A stretch of 26,011 nt of DNA from Barthelona sp. PAP020 (lineage: Eukaryota > Metamonada: BaSk clade). Below, in pieces: positions 6,812 to 21,800 of the stretch. How positions within the stretch are numbered: the stretch's first letter is position 1; every line of letters starts with the position of its first letter. Below the pieces are notes generated by a model that made no database searches, was not told the DNA's origin, and saw nothing but the letters and a program-made list of their open reading frames with translations. The DNA is taken from positions 1 to 26,011 of the forward strand of contig JARQWU010000140.1 of assembly GCA_040182905.1 (NCBI GenBank). Direction: 5' to 3'. Made by a program: the position numbers and the translations under genes.

Positions 6812-9800
6812 TTATTCCTCTGAAGACGAAATGTCTGAGTCAAGATCTTCTTCAGCAGCGTTTTCTTCCTCTTGTTTGGCTTTAACTTTACTTGACAAGT
6901 AAGTTTTCATATTGACTATTGCTGCATCGATTCCTTGTCCAAAACTTTTTTCTTTTGATTTTGCCAAACCCAATTTGGAGGAGAGTTTAAATTTCTCCTT
7001 CAAAATGCTTTGATCTGAAACGTCTTTCGTCTTTAGTTCATCATATTGTTTCTTGATCAACAAACTTTCTTTATCTTTTGCGGCAAAACCAATGTCTTTG
7101 TTCATATCAGGAACATCTTTGTTCCAAATTTGTTTTTCAAGGAATTCAATGTCATCCTCAATCATGTCAATCATTTCATCATAAACGTTGTTATCAAATA
7201 ATCCACGAGATTGTTTGAAATTGAAACTGTCGGTGATTTGATCGTTTTTACTAAATAAAATCTTTTCAGCTTCATTATATTGCCTTGATTTTGTTTCCTT
7301 TGCAAACGATTCACAATACATATCGCTCACGATCTTCATCAATGTTAAATGTAAAGGGATATACTCTATTGAAGCATCATTACTTCCTTCATGACCCTTT
7401 GAATTCAAAATCAAATGTATAAGTGCACGAGAACATACCAATAAAGCATCGGCATTATCTTGGATACGTTTTTTGTGTATATAGAGAGTGAAGATACCAT
7501 TATCCTCTTCTTCCTCTTCTTCTTCGTCTTTAGATATGAAATAGCTATTTTGAAAGCTGTTATTCCAAGAATGTTTGGGTAAATTTGTAGCTATCACAAT
7601 CTTTGGAAGTGATATCTTGAATAAATTAGAAACTCGAAGGCTTAATTCTTTGCAAAGATTTAAATTGAACGTTTCAGCAATTGAAAGTTCAATTTCGGAG
7701 ATTATTGACAAATAGCCAGGGCATTTGATAAGTTTTTCAAGATTATCAGCAGGAGCAGCTTTATAATTATTCATTTGAGCATTAATTTGCTTATCAATCT
7801 CCTTAGTTTCAAATGATGTATCAACAGATATTCCGACATCTATTTTTTCCTCCAACTCGTCTATTTTTGACAATAGTGATTGCAATGTGTCATTATTGAA
7901 ATCAAAATCGTATTCAGATGCAGGAATCGATAAACCAATGTTATCAGTCAAACGAATCTCATGGGAGGTATCAACATGTGGTTGATTTTCAGAAATTGTA
8001 GCAGAATCAGATTTTTCGCTTTCCACTAACGAAGAATATACACTTTTTGCTTGTTGACTCTTTGCCGCATCTTCAGCAACAATATTAACCTCAACTGTTA
8101 GATTTTCAGTTTGCTTACGATTAATATCATTGACATTATCCTTAAATTGGTTGAATATGTCATTCTTAAGTGCATTAGATAAACTTTCAATTTGAACTTC
8201 TTTCTTTCTTTTTTCACCCAAAGATGCAGCTTTGGCATTCAATAAATCACGTTTTTTACGTTCGTTAAACCTAAGTAAAGCTGAATCAATTTGTTTTTGC
8301 AATTGCTCGTCTCGAATCTTAAGTTGAGTCTCAATTGTCTTCATATGCTCATCAACCATATTGTTTTTCTGTTCTTCAGTGAGACCTTTTTGTAATTGTT
8401 GTTGGAACATTTGTTTTTGAGCATCTACTACTTGTTGACGCATCATTTCGTTCTTTCTATCCAATTCTTCTTGAATTTTTGCAAGTCTTTCTTCCTCTTT
8501 CCTGTACTTTTCATTGATTTCTTCTTCTTTACGACGAACTTCTTCATCATGTTCTTTTTGAATTTCAATCATTTGCAATTCTTTTTCTTTTTCTGCTAAC
8601 GCTATCTTAGCATTGCGTTCATCCTCCAGTTTTTGTCTTTGTTCCATGATTTCATTCTTGTATGCAGCAATCTTTCCAGTAGCATCTCCAAATTCAGGTA
8701 CAAACTCTTCCAACAACACCAACAACTCTTCATTGTAATTGTCTTGTAAATCAGCACGTTCTTTTGTATGACGAATTCTTAAACTTTGAATTTCTTCTTC
8801 AATTAACCTATCACGTGTTTGAACCATTGAATCTTCCAGACTTAACAATTTATTAGTGGTTTCATCATCAATATCTTTTTGGCGTCGAATCAGTTCATCC
8901 GAATTCAAATCATTGACTTGTTCAACGATTGATTTACTCTTCTCCAATTGGTCGGAAATGATCTTTTCTCTTTCTTCTTGTGCCAAAGTATTTGAGCGTT
9001 TTTCTGCTCTTTTCATAGCTTCAGATTGTTCTTCCAAATGTGTAATAACCAAAGAACGAGAACGATTGTATTTTTCTTCAGCCAAAACTTGTTCAACAAT
9101 TTCATGAATTTGATGCTCAGGCATACCTTCTGATTCTTTTTTAATTTTTTCTCTCATTCTATTCATTCTTGCACGTTTTGAATGTTGTTCTTCTTTTAAT
9201 TTCATTTGTTGATGAATCTCTTCTGCTTTTTTTCTTTCTTCTTCTGCCAATTGCGCCAAACGTTTTTCTTTTTTAATTCTCGCTCTTTCTTTAGCCATTT
9301 TTAATTGACGTTTGCGTTCATTGTCAATGAAGTCCATTTTATTTTCCAAATCTTTGTTAGCATCATCCAACATATTGCCAATATCTTTGTTATTACTGTC
9401 AAGTTTGGCAAAAATACTGTTAAACCTTTGTTCAATTTCATCACTCTCTTTCTTTATTGATTCATTAATGTCGCTATTGATTTTTTCTTTAGAATTTTCA
9501 GTATGATTTGCTAAATTAGCCATTTGATTGTTATGTTCATCTTGTTCTTTCAAATTATTTTTAATTTGTTCAATAGCATCTTCATCAAGGAGTCCTTTTG
9601 ATTCTGCAATCTTAACCATCTTATCATTTTCTTCATTCAACTGTTCAAGTCGATTTTGAGCGTTTATGTTCATTTTTGCTAATCTTTCTCTCTTCAATCT
9701 TTCAAATCTTTCCAAAGCTAAAGATTGTTGTTGATTAATATTATTGTCTACTTGATCACGTAAATCATTGATTCGATTGTTATAATCATCAATGATTTCT

Positions 9801-12800
9801 TTTCTCTTTTCATTATCATTTTCATTATCTAATAATCTTTCCATCTCTAATTTACGTTGTTTGATCTTTTCAATCAATTCTTTCTTCTCATTTTCTTCTA
9901 TTTCAATCAATTCTTTGTTCTTTTCATTTTCAAGCATTGATGCTTCATTAGCATTATTGAAATTATTTACTTGATCATTAATAAAATTCAAATTCTTTAA
10001 AATCTCTAACAATTGATCAGTATCGATATCTCCTTTTTCAATGGCCTGCTGTAATTGTTCTAAAATTGAAGTTTTAGTCTGATTAAAATTATTTTGAATT
10101 GTATCATTGATTTCTGGAGACTTTTTTTGTTTACGTTTCAACAATAATTCAGCATGTCTTCTCTTTGCTTCTGCTATTTGTAAATCAGTTGAAGCATCAG
10201 TTTCTTGTTTCAACAAATCAATACGAGTCTGTAATTCATTGATTAATTCAGGTAAATCATTTGGATTTGCTTGTTCCATCAATTTATTGTATCTTTCTCT
10301 CAATAACAACTCTTCTCTTTCCAATTCTTTCTTCTTAACTTCTTCGATATCAACTATCTCTTCATTCAATTCATTTTCCAACTTTTGCTTGTCCAAAGTA
10401 TCTTCTTCCAATAGGATTGAAACATTTTCATTAAAATATCCAAACATTTGATTGAATCTTTGTTGAATCTCAGAATCAAGATCAAATTCTTCATTTTGTT
10501 CACTCAATAAACGATTTTGTAATTGTATTATTTGTTGGGATTGAGTTTCCAGCATTTCTTGTCTTTTTTCCAATTGCAACTTCATCATATATTCTTTATC
10601 TTTTTGATATTGAATGGTCAATCTATTAATAATCGAGTTTTTGCTGGATTCAATGCTTGAATCACATTGTTCATTCAACAAATCTAAATCAGAATCTAAT
10701 TGTATCTTCATGGCAGATCTTTCATTAACATTCTTTGTTTTCTTTAATTTTCTTTCATAATTATCAGTCAAACGTTTTCTAATAACATCATATCGCTTTT
10801 GAATCTCTTCAATCTCATTCTCTATTGTTTCATCTCTTAAAGCTTCAAATTCATTAAATAATCCTTCAGCAGCGACCATTTGCTTGTTTGCTAAAGTATT
10901 ACGTTGCTCACTGAAATCTCGACCATATTCTGCTAAAGATCGTTCCAATTTTTGCTGATTTTGTAATTCTCGGCGTTTTGAATCAGCCCATTGATTGACT
11001 CTTTTTCTTGCTCCAATTTTATCATTCTCTTTCTTCTCTTCCAATTCAGTTTTAGTCTTATCTAATACTTTCAATTGCTCATTTTGACCAGAATTACGAT
11101 ATCTTTCCATTTCTTGCATCAATAGACTCATTTGTTCCTCATACATTCCTTCAACTTTCAAATAGGCTTGATTTAAAGTATCTTCAATAGTTGCTTCAAG
11201 ATTATCAATCTCTTCTTTATGTCTTTCTGAAACTGTTTCTGGTGATTCATAAACATCTTCCATGTTGAATTCAGCAGGTTTAAAAGGCATGGCTATACCA
11301 ACCGAATCATCAACAATCACTGTTTTTCTGTTGTAAGCACCACCAATACCTCCCATATTTGAAAGTAAGAACTCATCGGTGATAATTTCTTCAACTTCTT
11401 TTCCTTGATTCAATAATTGTCGAATCAAATCAGTTAATTCTGCCAACTCATCTTTTTGTTCAGTAACTTCACCAACAACAGGTAACAAATTCAATGGAGT
11501 AAAAGTGTCATGATCATGTAAGGGTTGATTTTTTTCAATCAAACGATTAACCAATTCTTGAGCATATTGTTGATTAGCATCTATTGTTTCACGAATTGAA
11601 ACTAATTTTAGCAAATCATTATGATAATCCTTGAATGATTTGTTCATCTGTTTGTGGAAATCATTCAAATATTCATGCAATACATTGATAAAATCCTCTT
11701 TTCGAGCAAAAACTCCATTAGTATCATCATTCTTTGCTAATTCTTCAAGATCTAAATCTCGGGCAGTTTGTTGAGTTTCTACCATATCTTTCAAACCATC
11801 AAAAAGTTGCTTAAATGCTTGAATATCTTTCAAAACATCAGCATCTGCAATCTTGATATTGTCATAACCATCAATCAATAAATTACGTACAGCAGTGATA
11901 GGAATAATATATTTTAAATCCAAAGTGACCAAACGATCATTTTCCAGCAATTGACTGTTGTGATACTTTTGAACAAAAGTTTCATCAAAATTTTTGAGAT
12001 AATCATTAAATAATTCCTCAATTATCTTATCAACATTGATAAAATCATGATTTGTTGATAAAATTTTCAACAAATTGAAAGTTTTCTCCAAATATTCATT
12101 CAACTTTTCTTCAATACCATGACGTTCATTATTGATATAAATTCTATGAATTACTTCATTCAATAACCCATTTCTGGTATTTAAAGCTTGTTGTAATGCT
12201 TCCATATCAAAATCATCACTAATTGAACGTTTATTCACATCAAATATAGGAACAATACCTCCCATATCATTCTTTTCAATTCCAACAATTAAAGAAGGTT
12301 GTCCACTATTGATATCAATCAAACGAATCCCCAATAAGATAGGCAAATCAATGTTACATATTGGATCATGAATTGTACCTAATTGAGTACCTGTTTCAAT
12401 ATTTTCTTGAATCTTTAATAAAATTTCTTTTGATTGAACATTTGAAACATAATCTGTTTGTTCTTCATGTTGTAAAACTTGTGTCAATTGATTAATTTGT
12501 ATTGTTAGCACATCCAAAACATTTTGATTTAATTTAGAAAGATCTGTATGTAATTGATCAACATCAATACAGTCAGCATTTAATTTCATGTTGCTAACCA
12601 TTCGTCCAATACGATTTGTATAATCTAAAACACTTTCAGCATATTTCTTGATTTTTTCTAATTTAAATAGATGGAATCTAAAATTCATTCCTCCACCATA
12701 TACAATCGCTTTATTAACATCACGATTAAATCTAGAACCACAAGCATATACGTTGTTTTTACTCAAAGGATCTTCATATAATTGCCCTTGGATAATTCCT

Positions 12801-15800
12801 TTGTTTTGATGTGATGTAATCTCATAACTCATACCTCCAGTCGGAATAACCTTTCCACTGGGTGCACTTAATGATACACCAGAAATAGGAACAATGGAAC
12901 CATTGCTTGAAGTCATCAATCCGTTTTGAACAATAGGAACATCTAGTCCAGTAATAGGATCTGAATAAAGTCCACCAATAGGCACAATGGTACCATTGGG
13001 AATAATGGTAGCGGCCATAACAGGAACTTTACGACCAGAAACAGGATCAGTAATAAGATCACCAAAATTAACAGAATGTAATGATTCCACTGGAATTTTT
13101 ATCTCAGACACAGGACCATTCTTTAAAGGATGTGTTGGAAATGGTATATATGGAATCAATGGAGTATCAATAGGAATAGAAAGATCAGTAACAAAAACAA
13201 CTTTCTTTGTGATTGGATTGACCATGAGTAAAGTTTCCATGGCATAAACCAAACCATCTCTTGGGTCAATTACCATCTCAGAAGGACATTCAATTGTTTC
13301 ACCATTGGGTCTCAACAGTTTTATTCCTGGAATAGGAACAATTAACTTTGTTGTGCAATCTACTCTGGTAATACCCTCAAGAAGCATAACTTCACCCTTT
13401 TTATCCACAATATCTTCAAAAGTGAGACTCAATTTAGACTTTGGATCAATCATACGACATCCAGATGGAACATACAATTCATTTAGCTCAGCTGCAAAAG
13501 AATTGAATAAGTTTGTCACTTTTAGATGATTTCCTCGAATCTTTCCAAGTAGCATTTCAACTTCTGAAACGTGATTCACACTATCAGGGGATTGTAACAA
13601 CTTTGATAATGCCATCCTAAGATCTGGCAATTTATCATCGATTTCTTGAATCGTCTGAGATATGTCTTGATCGTATTTGTCTCGTTGACGCTTTCTTTTA
13701 TCATTATTACTCATCCATTCATTGAATACTTTGTTTTGTTCCTTTAAAATACCAATTCTTCTTTGTTTTTCTTCTTCAGCTTCCTTAACCAAAATTTTCG
13801 TTTGTTTCTTGATGTACTCAATCATTGAATTGGTAAATTTCCCTGGTAATGCTTCTAATCTTGAAGATACAAGATTTCGAATGCTATCTTGTTGCGCTTG
13901 AATGTTTTTGTAAAATTTTCGCAAATTATCATCAGTGTCCTTCAAACGCATATCAAACACATCGTTCATCTTATTCAAAGAATCAAACAATGCATGTACA
14001 TCAAAGCCTTCCAAGTCAACTAACCAATCATCATCTTTGTAATCTCTTTCAAACAATCTACCTGCTTCTCCCATTGCTAATCTGAACTCTTTTGAATATT
14101 GGGCATCATGATCAAAACTAACGTTGTTATTTTTTCCACTAACATCTCTATACAAAGGAGTATCTCCCTTTGATCTTGTCCATTGTTTACGTTGGAAACA
14201 ATAGGTGCCAATAATCACAATACCTGCTGTTAAGAACAATCCGCCAAGCAAAATAACTATCAATAACCAATCTGGTGTTAACAATAAGGAATCTGTACGA
14301 CGTACAGCTAATGAAACCAAATTAGATGAGGTTTGGGGAACAATTTGAGCCCTTGTAGGACAAACAGTATCAGCAGGCATGACAGAAACAATAACTTTCT
14401 TGTATGGATCAAGATTTGAAGTAAAAACATGCACACCAGATGTGGTGAAAGTAAAAAGGAAAGTAGAAACTGTCAAATTTGCTTTAATACGTGCCGCCAA
14501 ATCACGGAATGCACCGTAATCAAACTCTTCATCAGTATTTGCTAAATTATCCTTTTCATATATTGGATAATCACCAGAAGAAATGTCAAACATCACAGTT
14601 TCTCCTAATTGTAGACAAACGAGAGGCTCTATTAACCAACTAGCATCTTCATCAGAATTTGAAGATGGCAAATTCAATTCACTGATCAACCCATTTAAAT
14701 AAGCAGAACTAGGGTTATACACCCCTTTAAAAGTGCTATTCAATTGTATGGGGATAATAGTACAACCACTTGCAGGTGCTTTAACAACACAACTCATCTT
14801 TCCTTGCATTCCACTCACACCAGAGATATCAATTTTTGATATTGAGGAACCTTGTTTCTTAACGTAAAGATATAATCCTGTTTTTTCTTCATCAGGATCA
14901 ATCGGTTGCAATTCCATCAACATTTGTTGTGAACGACATGCGGAATCACATATAATGTCTTCGTCAAGTGCATCATCACATATACAAATACCAACGGAAG
15001 AATCAAATTCTCCCTTACCAGACAGACATTGTGTACAACACAATGTTGAATCAACAGCAGCAATGCACTCTCCGTTGCTGGAACGAATCTGATTCTCTTC
15101 ACAACGGCTGTACACAATTGGTTGACAATCATAATCACTGTCTGTATCCGAACGCATAGAACCAGTTGAATCATAATACACATAGTTGGCTTTACAAATA
15201 CATGAACCATCATACAACTGGAATATTCTATTTCGACCAACACAACTACAAGTAAGAGAACCAATATCTGACACAGCATAAGGTCCACATGGACTGCAAG
15301 ATTGTGAACCAATTTGAGGTGCAAATGAATTGACTGGACATAATTCACAAGATGTGTTGGAAAATGAAGTCATGTTTGGATTATAGCTTCCTGCAGGACA
15401 TGCTTTAGGAATAATAGCTCCTTTAGGACAATAATGCCCAACAGGACAAGGGTAACCACCTTGAGACATATTGGCAGGATGTGAATTGACAGCACCCTTT
15501 ACACAAATATACCCTTCATCACATGTGTATGAAGTCATTCTATCACCTACATCACAAGCTTGCGTGGCTGGACATGGTTCACACGCATTCTCCAAAGAAT
15601 CACGCAAGAAAGTAGAAAAATGACGAGTCCCTGCGGGACATAAAATAGGACTATTTGATCCTTCTGGACAATAGTATCCATCAGGACATGGAATAGGAGC
15701 AGTAGTGGATTCAATTGAACAATAAAATCCTGCTGGACATGGATAGCATTGAGTTAAATTCTCACCACGATCATATGAACGATATGTACCAATTGGACAA

Positions 15801-18800
15801 GGAACAGCATTCAATGCTTCCCATACACAAAAATAACCAGGTGGACATGGACGAGTTTCATATTCAGAAAGACCTGTAGAATTACACAAATAACCAGCAG
15901 GACAATTTAAGCAATCAGCAAGGGAAGCGCCACCCAAAACAGGGTTAAAAGTACCAATAGGACATTGAATTGGTAAATGACCAAATGGACAATAATGTCC
16001 AACAGGACATTTGGTTGGTTCACTTCCATCACAAACCATACCGGCACTACAAATAGTACAATCCGCTTCTTGATCTGATTGAAGAGAAGACCACTTCAAA
16101 ATATCACAAGCAATAGGGGTTTCGATGCCTTCAGGACAATAGTAACCACAAGGACAAGGTTCACCAAAATCAAGGCTACCATCAGGGGTTGAAGTATTAG
16201 AACCTCCATAACAAACATATCCTGGAGCACAATCATTAACAATAGATCCACCAACACAATACTTTCCTGCAGGGCAAGAAATACATTGTGCTTCTTGGTA
16301 TAATTTTGTATCGACAGCATAAGTGCCGTGTGGACACTCATTAGGTATTGAAGTTCCTTCTGGACAATAATGACCAGCAGGACATGGTTGCGGAGTTGAA
16401 GCATTATTCTGGCAATAATATCCATTTGGACAAATAACACAAGTACTTTGAGTTTCTAAAGATTGATAAAATCCATCACCACAACCAGTAGGTGCAAATG
16501 AACCAGAAGGACATTTGTATCCTATTGGACAAGCAATCATTGGAATCACTTCTGCTCCAATTTCAGTAATTGGACAATAATAACCAGCAGTGCACAAAGT
16601 ACACTCACTTTCACCTTCGTAAATTGTAAAAGTCCCAGGAGAACAAGGAATTGGTGTTTGAGTGCCTGAAGGACAGTAATAACCAATGGGACAAGGTCCA
16701 CCAATGGTAGTGTTTGTACCAGGTGGTATGGATGTTGGAGAAGAAGTATTACAATAATAACCAGCAGAACATGGACCAGTTGGGGTTGAAAGACCAGTTG
16801 TTTGACAAAAATATCCTGGATCGCATGATATACAATCATCAACACTTTTCCCTTGTTGGGTTGGAAGATATGTTCCAACAGGACAAGGTTGTGGTACATT
16901 TGTGCCATTGGGACAAAAATGTCCAACAGGGCATGGTCCTCCCAGAGCAGAAACCACAGGTGTTGGATTTGTTGAATTAACAACACAATAATATCCAGAA
17001 TAACAATCATCACCATCCACTGTCATTGCATATAAAGGACAATATTTACCAGGAGAACAACCATTACATTCAGATTCTTGCTTTAAACCTGTATAAGCAC
17101 TCCAAGAACCAGGAGGACATTGTTCTGGGAAAGAAGAACCAGCAGGACAATAATGACCTGCTGGACAAACTTTTCCATATGCCATTCCCGTTTCATCACA
17201 ATAAAAACCAGCAGGACAAGCTGGGCAACTTGCTTGAGCAGAAAATGGATTAGATGTACCAATGGCACATTCAATCTCAGAATCAGATTGAGCAGGTGTA
17301 TAATATCCAGCACGAGCAACCCATTGTCTTGGTGAAGGACTTGTTCCATTACAGAAATAACCGGCAATACAAGGACCTGTTGGTTCAGGATTTCGACTTC
17401 CAGCACAATAAAAACCAGGATCACAAGAAAAACATTCAATTTCTGCTCTTGCTCCAGAAACATTATTATAAGTTCCTGGGGGACAAGAAGTTGAAGAAGG
17501 AGATCCCAAAGGACAATACCCACCAGGGGGACAAACGCCACCTGTTTCATCATCAGGTGGGGCTGAAGTGTATGCACGTGATGAACAATAATACCCAGGA
17601 TCACAAAGTCCTGTTGGACTTGTTCTACCTGTCCCATCACAAAAATGTCCACCAGGGCATGGAACACATTCTTCAATAGATCCAATTGCAACAGCATTAC
17701 CATAAGTTCCTAAAGGACATGGTTCAGGAACTGAAGAACCAATAGGACAGTAATAACCAGCAGGACATTCATTGGGTTCATCTGTACCAGTATAACAATA
17801 ATGACCAAAAGGACAAAGAGCACAAGACAATAAAGATTCACCAGATGTTTCGTTACGATATCGTCCTGCTGGACAAGGGATTTGTTTGGGACCATGAGAA
17901 CCTTCAGGACAATAAAATCCTTCTGAACACACACCAGTAGGAGTAATACTACCTTCTAAACAATAATAACCAGGAGGGCAAATGTCACATTCTTCATTGG
18001 TTTTACGTCCAGCAATATCGGAATATCTCCCAAGTGAACAATTTTGTGGTGCTGAAGTAGCTTCCACACAAAATTTTCCCAAAGAACACGAATGAAGAGC
18101 AGAAGAAGGAACAACACCCAACCCTGCTGGACAAAATAACCCTGCTGGACACAGGTAAGTTGAAAGAACAAGATCAGTAGTTGTGGCCTCATCAGGACAA
18201 TACCTCCCAACGGGACACTGAATGCAATTTTCAGCGCCACTATCTGAATGATAACCATAGCCACAAGCAATGGGTTCAATAGTTTCTTCAGGACAATAGT
18301 AACCTGCTGGACAGAGTGTGCAAAGAGGAAATATATCAGGTCCAATGCTTTCAGTCATATTTTGATTAGAATAAGTACCTGCTGGACAATGAATAGGTAT
18401 TGTTGTTGAAGAAGGACAATAATTTGCCATTGGACATTCAATACATTGAGAAACATCAAACAACCCTGGTGTATCAGAATAGAAACCTTTTGGACAAGGG
18501 TAGTCATCCTTATGTGTAGTACCCTCAGGACAATAATAACCTGCTGCACAGACACCAGAAATAACTTCCAATCCACCCAAACAATAATGACCTGGTGGAC
18601 AAATTGTACAATCAGCACTCTGAATATTATCTGTTCTATCTGAGTAAGTACCTGGAGGACAATCATATTGTGTTGGTGAGGAAGTTCCTTCAGGGCAATA
18701 ATGGCCTGTTGCACACAAAATTTTTTGATTGACAGATTCACCAGTTCCTTCAAGACAAGCAAAACCAGCAGGACATTTAGTACATTGTTCAATAGCTGTT

Positions 18801-21800
18801 AAACTTGTTGAACCAGTATAATAACCGGCAGGACAAGGATAATCAGTGGGATTAACTGTGTGTAAAGGACAAAAATGACCTTCAGCACAAGTTTCAACTG
18901 CATTTTCTAAACCAGGTGTTGGACAAGCAAAACCAGCTGTGCATGATTTGCATGATGCCAAAGATGTTGCTCCTGTATCATCCATATATGTTCCTGCAGG
19001 ACAAGGAAGATACGTGGAAGAACCTTGTGGACAATAATGTCCTACAGGACACAGTATGCAAGAATCCTGTGAACTTTGTTCAGCCAAGGGTTGATAATAT
19101 CCAGCAGGACAAGGATATTCAGTAAAATGGTAAGTTCCTTCTGGACAATAATAACCTGAAGGGCATAACGAAGTGTTTGTGGATGCACCACTATGACACC
19201 ACCGACCAGCACTACAAATTTGACATGAAGAACGATTATTCTCACCAATATTGGGTTGAAAAAATCCTTGACCATCATATGGAGAGCAATATTCTGGAGT
19301 TAGTGTTCCTTCTGGACAAAATGCTCCAACAGGACACAAAGTATCGTCGCTCAAAAAAGATGTTCCCAATCGACAAAAGTTGTTTAGAGGACATGTAATA
19401 CAAGAAGCAATAGAATCACCATTCGTTATTGGATTATAAGTGCCAACAGGACAAGGAGTTGCAACAGAAGGAGGATTACAATAATGACCAGTGGGGCACT
19501 CCATCGAGGTTGGTGTTGGACTTGTAGAACCAGAAGAACATATCCATCCAGTTGTACAAGCAGTACACACTGTGGAATTTGCTTCTGAATAAGTACCTGC
19601 AGGGCAAATTATTGGAGAACTAATTGAATTAGGACATTTATACCCAGCTGGACATGAGCTACAATTTGTTTGACCACCCAAAGCAAAGGTTCCTGTTGGA
19701 CAGGTAATTGGGTCATCATCAACATCAGGACATTTGTGACCATTGGGACAAATTATACATTCCCCAGCTCCAGATTTCGAGTAATATCCCTCAAGGCATG
19801 ATGAACAGAGATTATCTCCCAAACTTGAATATGTTCCAGCAAGACATTGAACTGCTTCAGCTGATTTGTCAATACAAGAATGACCAACTGGACAGGCATC
19901 ACAAGATGGCTGACCCTTGACAGGTTGATACAAACCATCCACACAAGGTGTGCAGCTTGTTGAACGAGGATTTGAATAGGTACCTTTCTCACATTCCACA
20001 GGGGCAATTGTAATATCAGAACAAAAAGAACCAGCAGGACAAGGAAAGCATGTAGAATCTCCAAGCAAAGAATACCATCCTTCAGAACAATTAACTGGTG
20101 CAACATTTGTGCTTTCACATGCTGCTCCAGCAGGACAATTTGTACATGATGAAGCTGATTCAAGTGAATAAGTTCCAATACTACAAGCAACAGGAGATAA
20201 TGAAGGATTGGCACAAGAATATCCAGCAGGACAAACGGTACAAACACCAGCTCCTGCCGAAGAATATGTTCCAGGATCACAAACAGTAGGTGTGGTAGAT
20301 CCTAAAGGACAGGCTTCCCCAGCAATACATTGAGTGCATGTTGTAGAACCAGCTGCGGAATATGTACCGACAGGACAACTGACAGGAGTTGAACTTATAG
20401 TGGGACAGGCTGAACCACCAGGACATTGCACACATGATTCTTGTCCTGGTTGGTCTTGATAAAAACCAATCGAACAAGCAGTACAAGAAGTTGACAAAGT
20501 GGAAGAAACAGTACCTGGACTGCAAATATTGGGGCTTTTTGACACATCATTGCAAGAATAACCGGAAGGACAAGAAGTACACTGTTCATTACCTAATGAA
20601 TCAGCATAATATCCTGTACTACATGTTATACAAATAATTTGACCTGTAACATTTTGATAAGTTCCTTTTGGACAAATAATTGGAGGATTTGAAGCAATTG
20701 GGCATTTGTAACCCTTTTCACAAATTGTACATGCATCTGAACGAATTGAAGAATAATATCCAACTTCGCAATTTGTTTCTGTTGTTGCATTATCAACACA
20801 ATACGTACCAGCACTACATTCAGAACAAAAGATTGCACCAGCCCCAGCATAAAAACCATCATCACAAGGAACAGGGTCTTTCGATGGGTCAATACAAGAA
20901 TGACCAGTAGTACATGAAATACAGCTAAGTCCATCGGTTGTGTATGTTCCCGCAGAACAAGGACTACAGGACATTGATGCTGCTGCTGACCAAGAACCTT
21001 TAGGACAAGAAACAGGAGACGAAGCTTTATTTGAACACATTGAGCCTGCTGGACAAGGTAAACAACTTGTAGAATTTACAATAACATTGTAGTATCCATC
21101 TTCACACGTAATACAAGCAGAAGCCTCAGAATTTACTTTCGTTCCAACAGGACATTCGACTGGACCTGTTGATCCACCACAATTTTCACCAACGGGACAC
21201 GTTTGTGGTGGACTAGCAGGATTTGGACAGTATTTTCCCACAGGACAATCAGTACAATCTGCTTGAGCTACTTGTAGATTATAAGTATTATCAGAACAAA
21301 TAGTAGGAGAAGTATTTCCAGTTCCAGAACACTTTGTACCTGCTGGACAAGGAAAACATAAAGAAGCATTTGTTGGAGAGTAATATCCTGCACTACACAA
21401 AATGGGGTCAATCGTGGCTCCTGAACAAAAAGAACCAGCGGGACACGACTTGCAAACTTCTTGATCTTGTGTATCTTGATAAGATCCTGGTGAACAAGGA
21501 GTAGGTAAACTTTGTGTTGAAGGACAATAAAAACCTTTTGGACAATTTAAACAAGAAGTCATTCCTTCTTCATCTGCATATTTTCCTGCATCACATTCGG
21601 TTGGAGATGTATTTCCAGTCCCTGTGCAAGAATGACCAACAGGACAAACTACACAATTTGCTTGGCCATCAATGTTTGAATAAGTACCACTTGGACAAGA
21701 AGTGCATGAACTGGAACCACTTGTTGAATATGTTCCTGCAAGACAAATGGAAGGTGTTGAAGAACCCAAAGAACAACTATAACCTTCAGGACAATCAATT

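Noticed and set aside
8396-10451. Plus-strand frames rich in Phe, Ser and Leu opposite the coiled coil
   Set aside because: They are reverse complements of Glu, Lys and Gln codons in the coiled coil; the composition is explained entirely by that.
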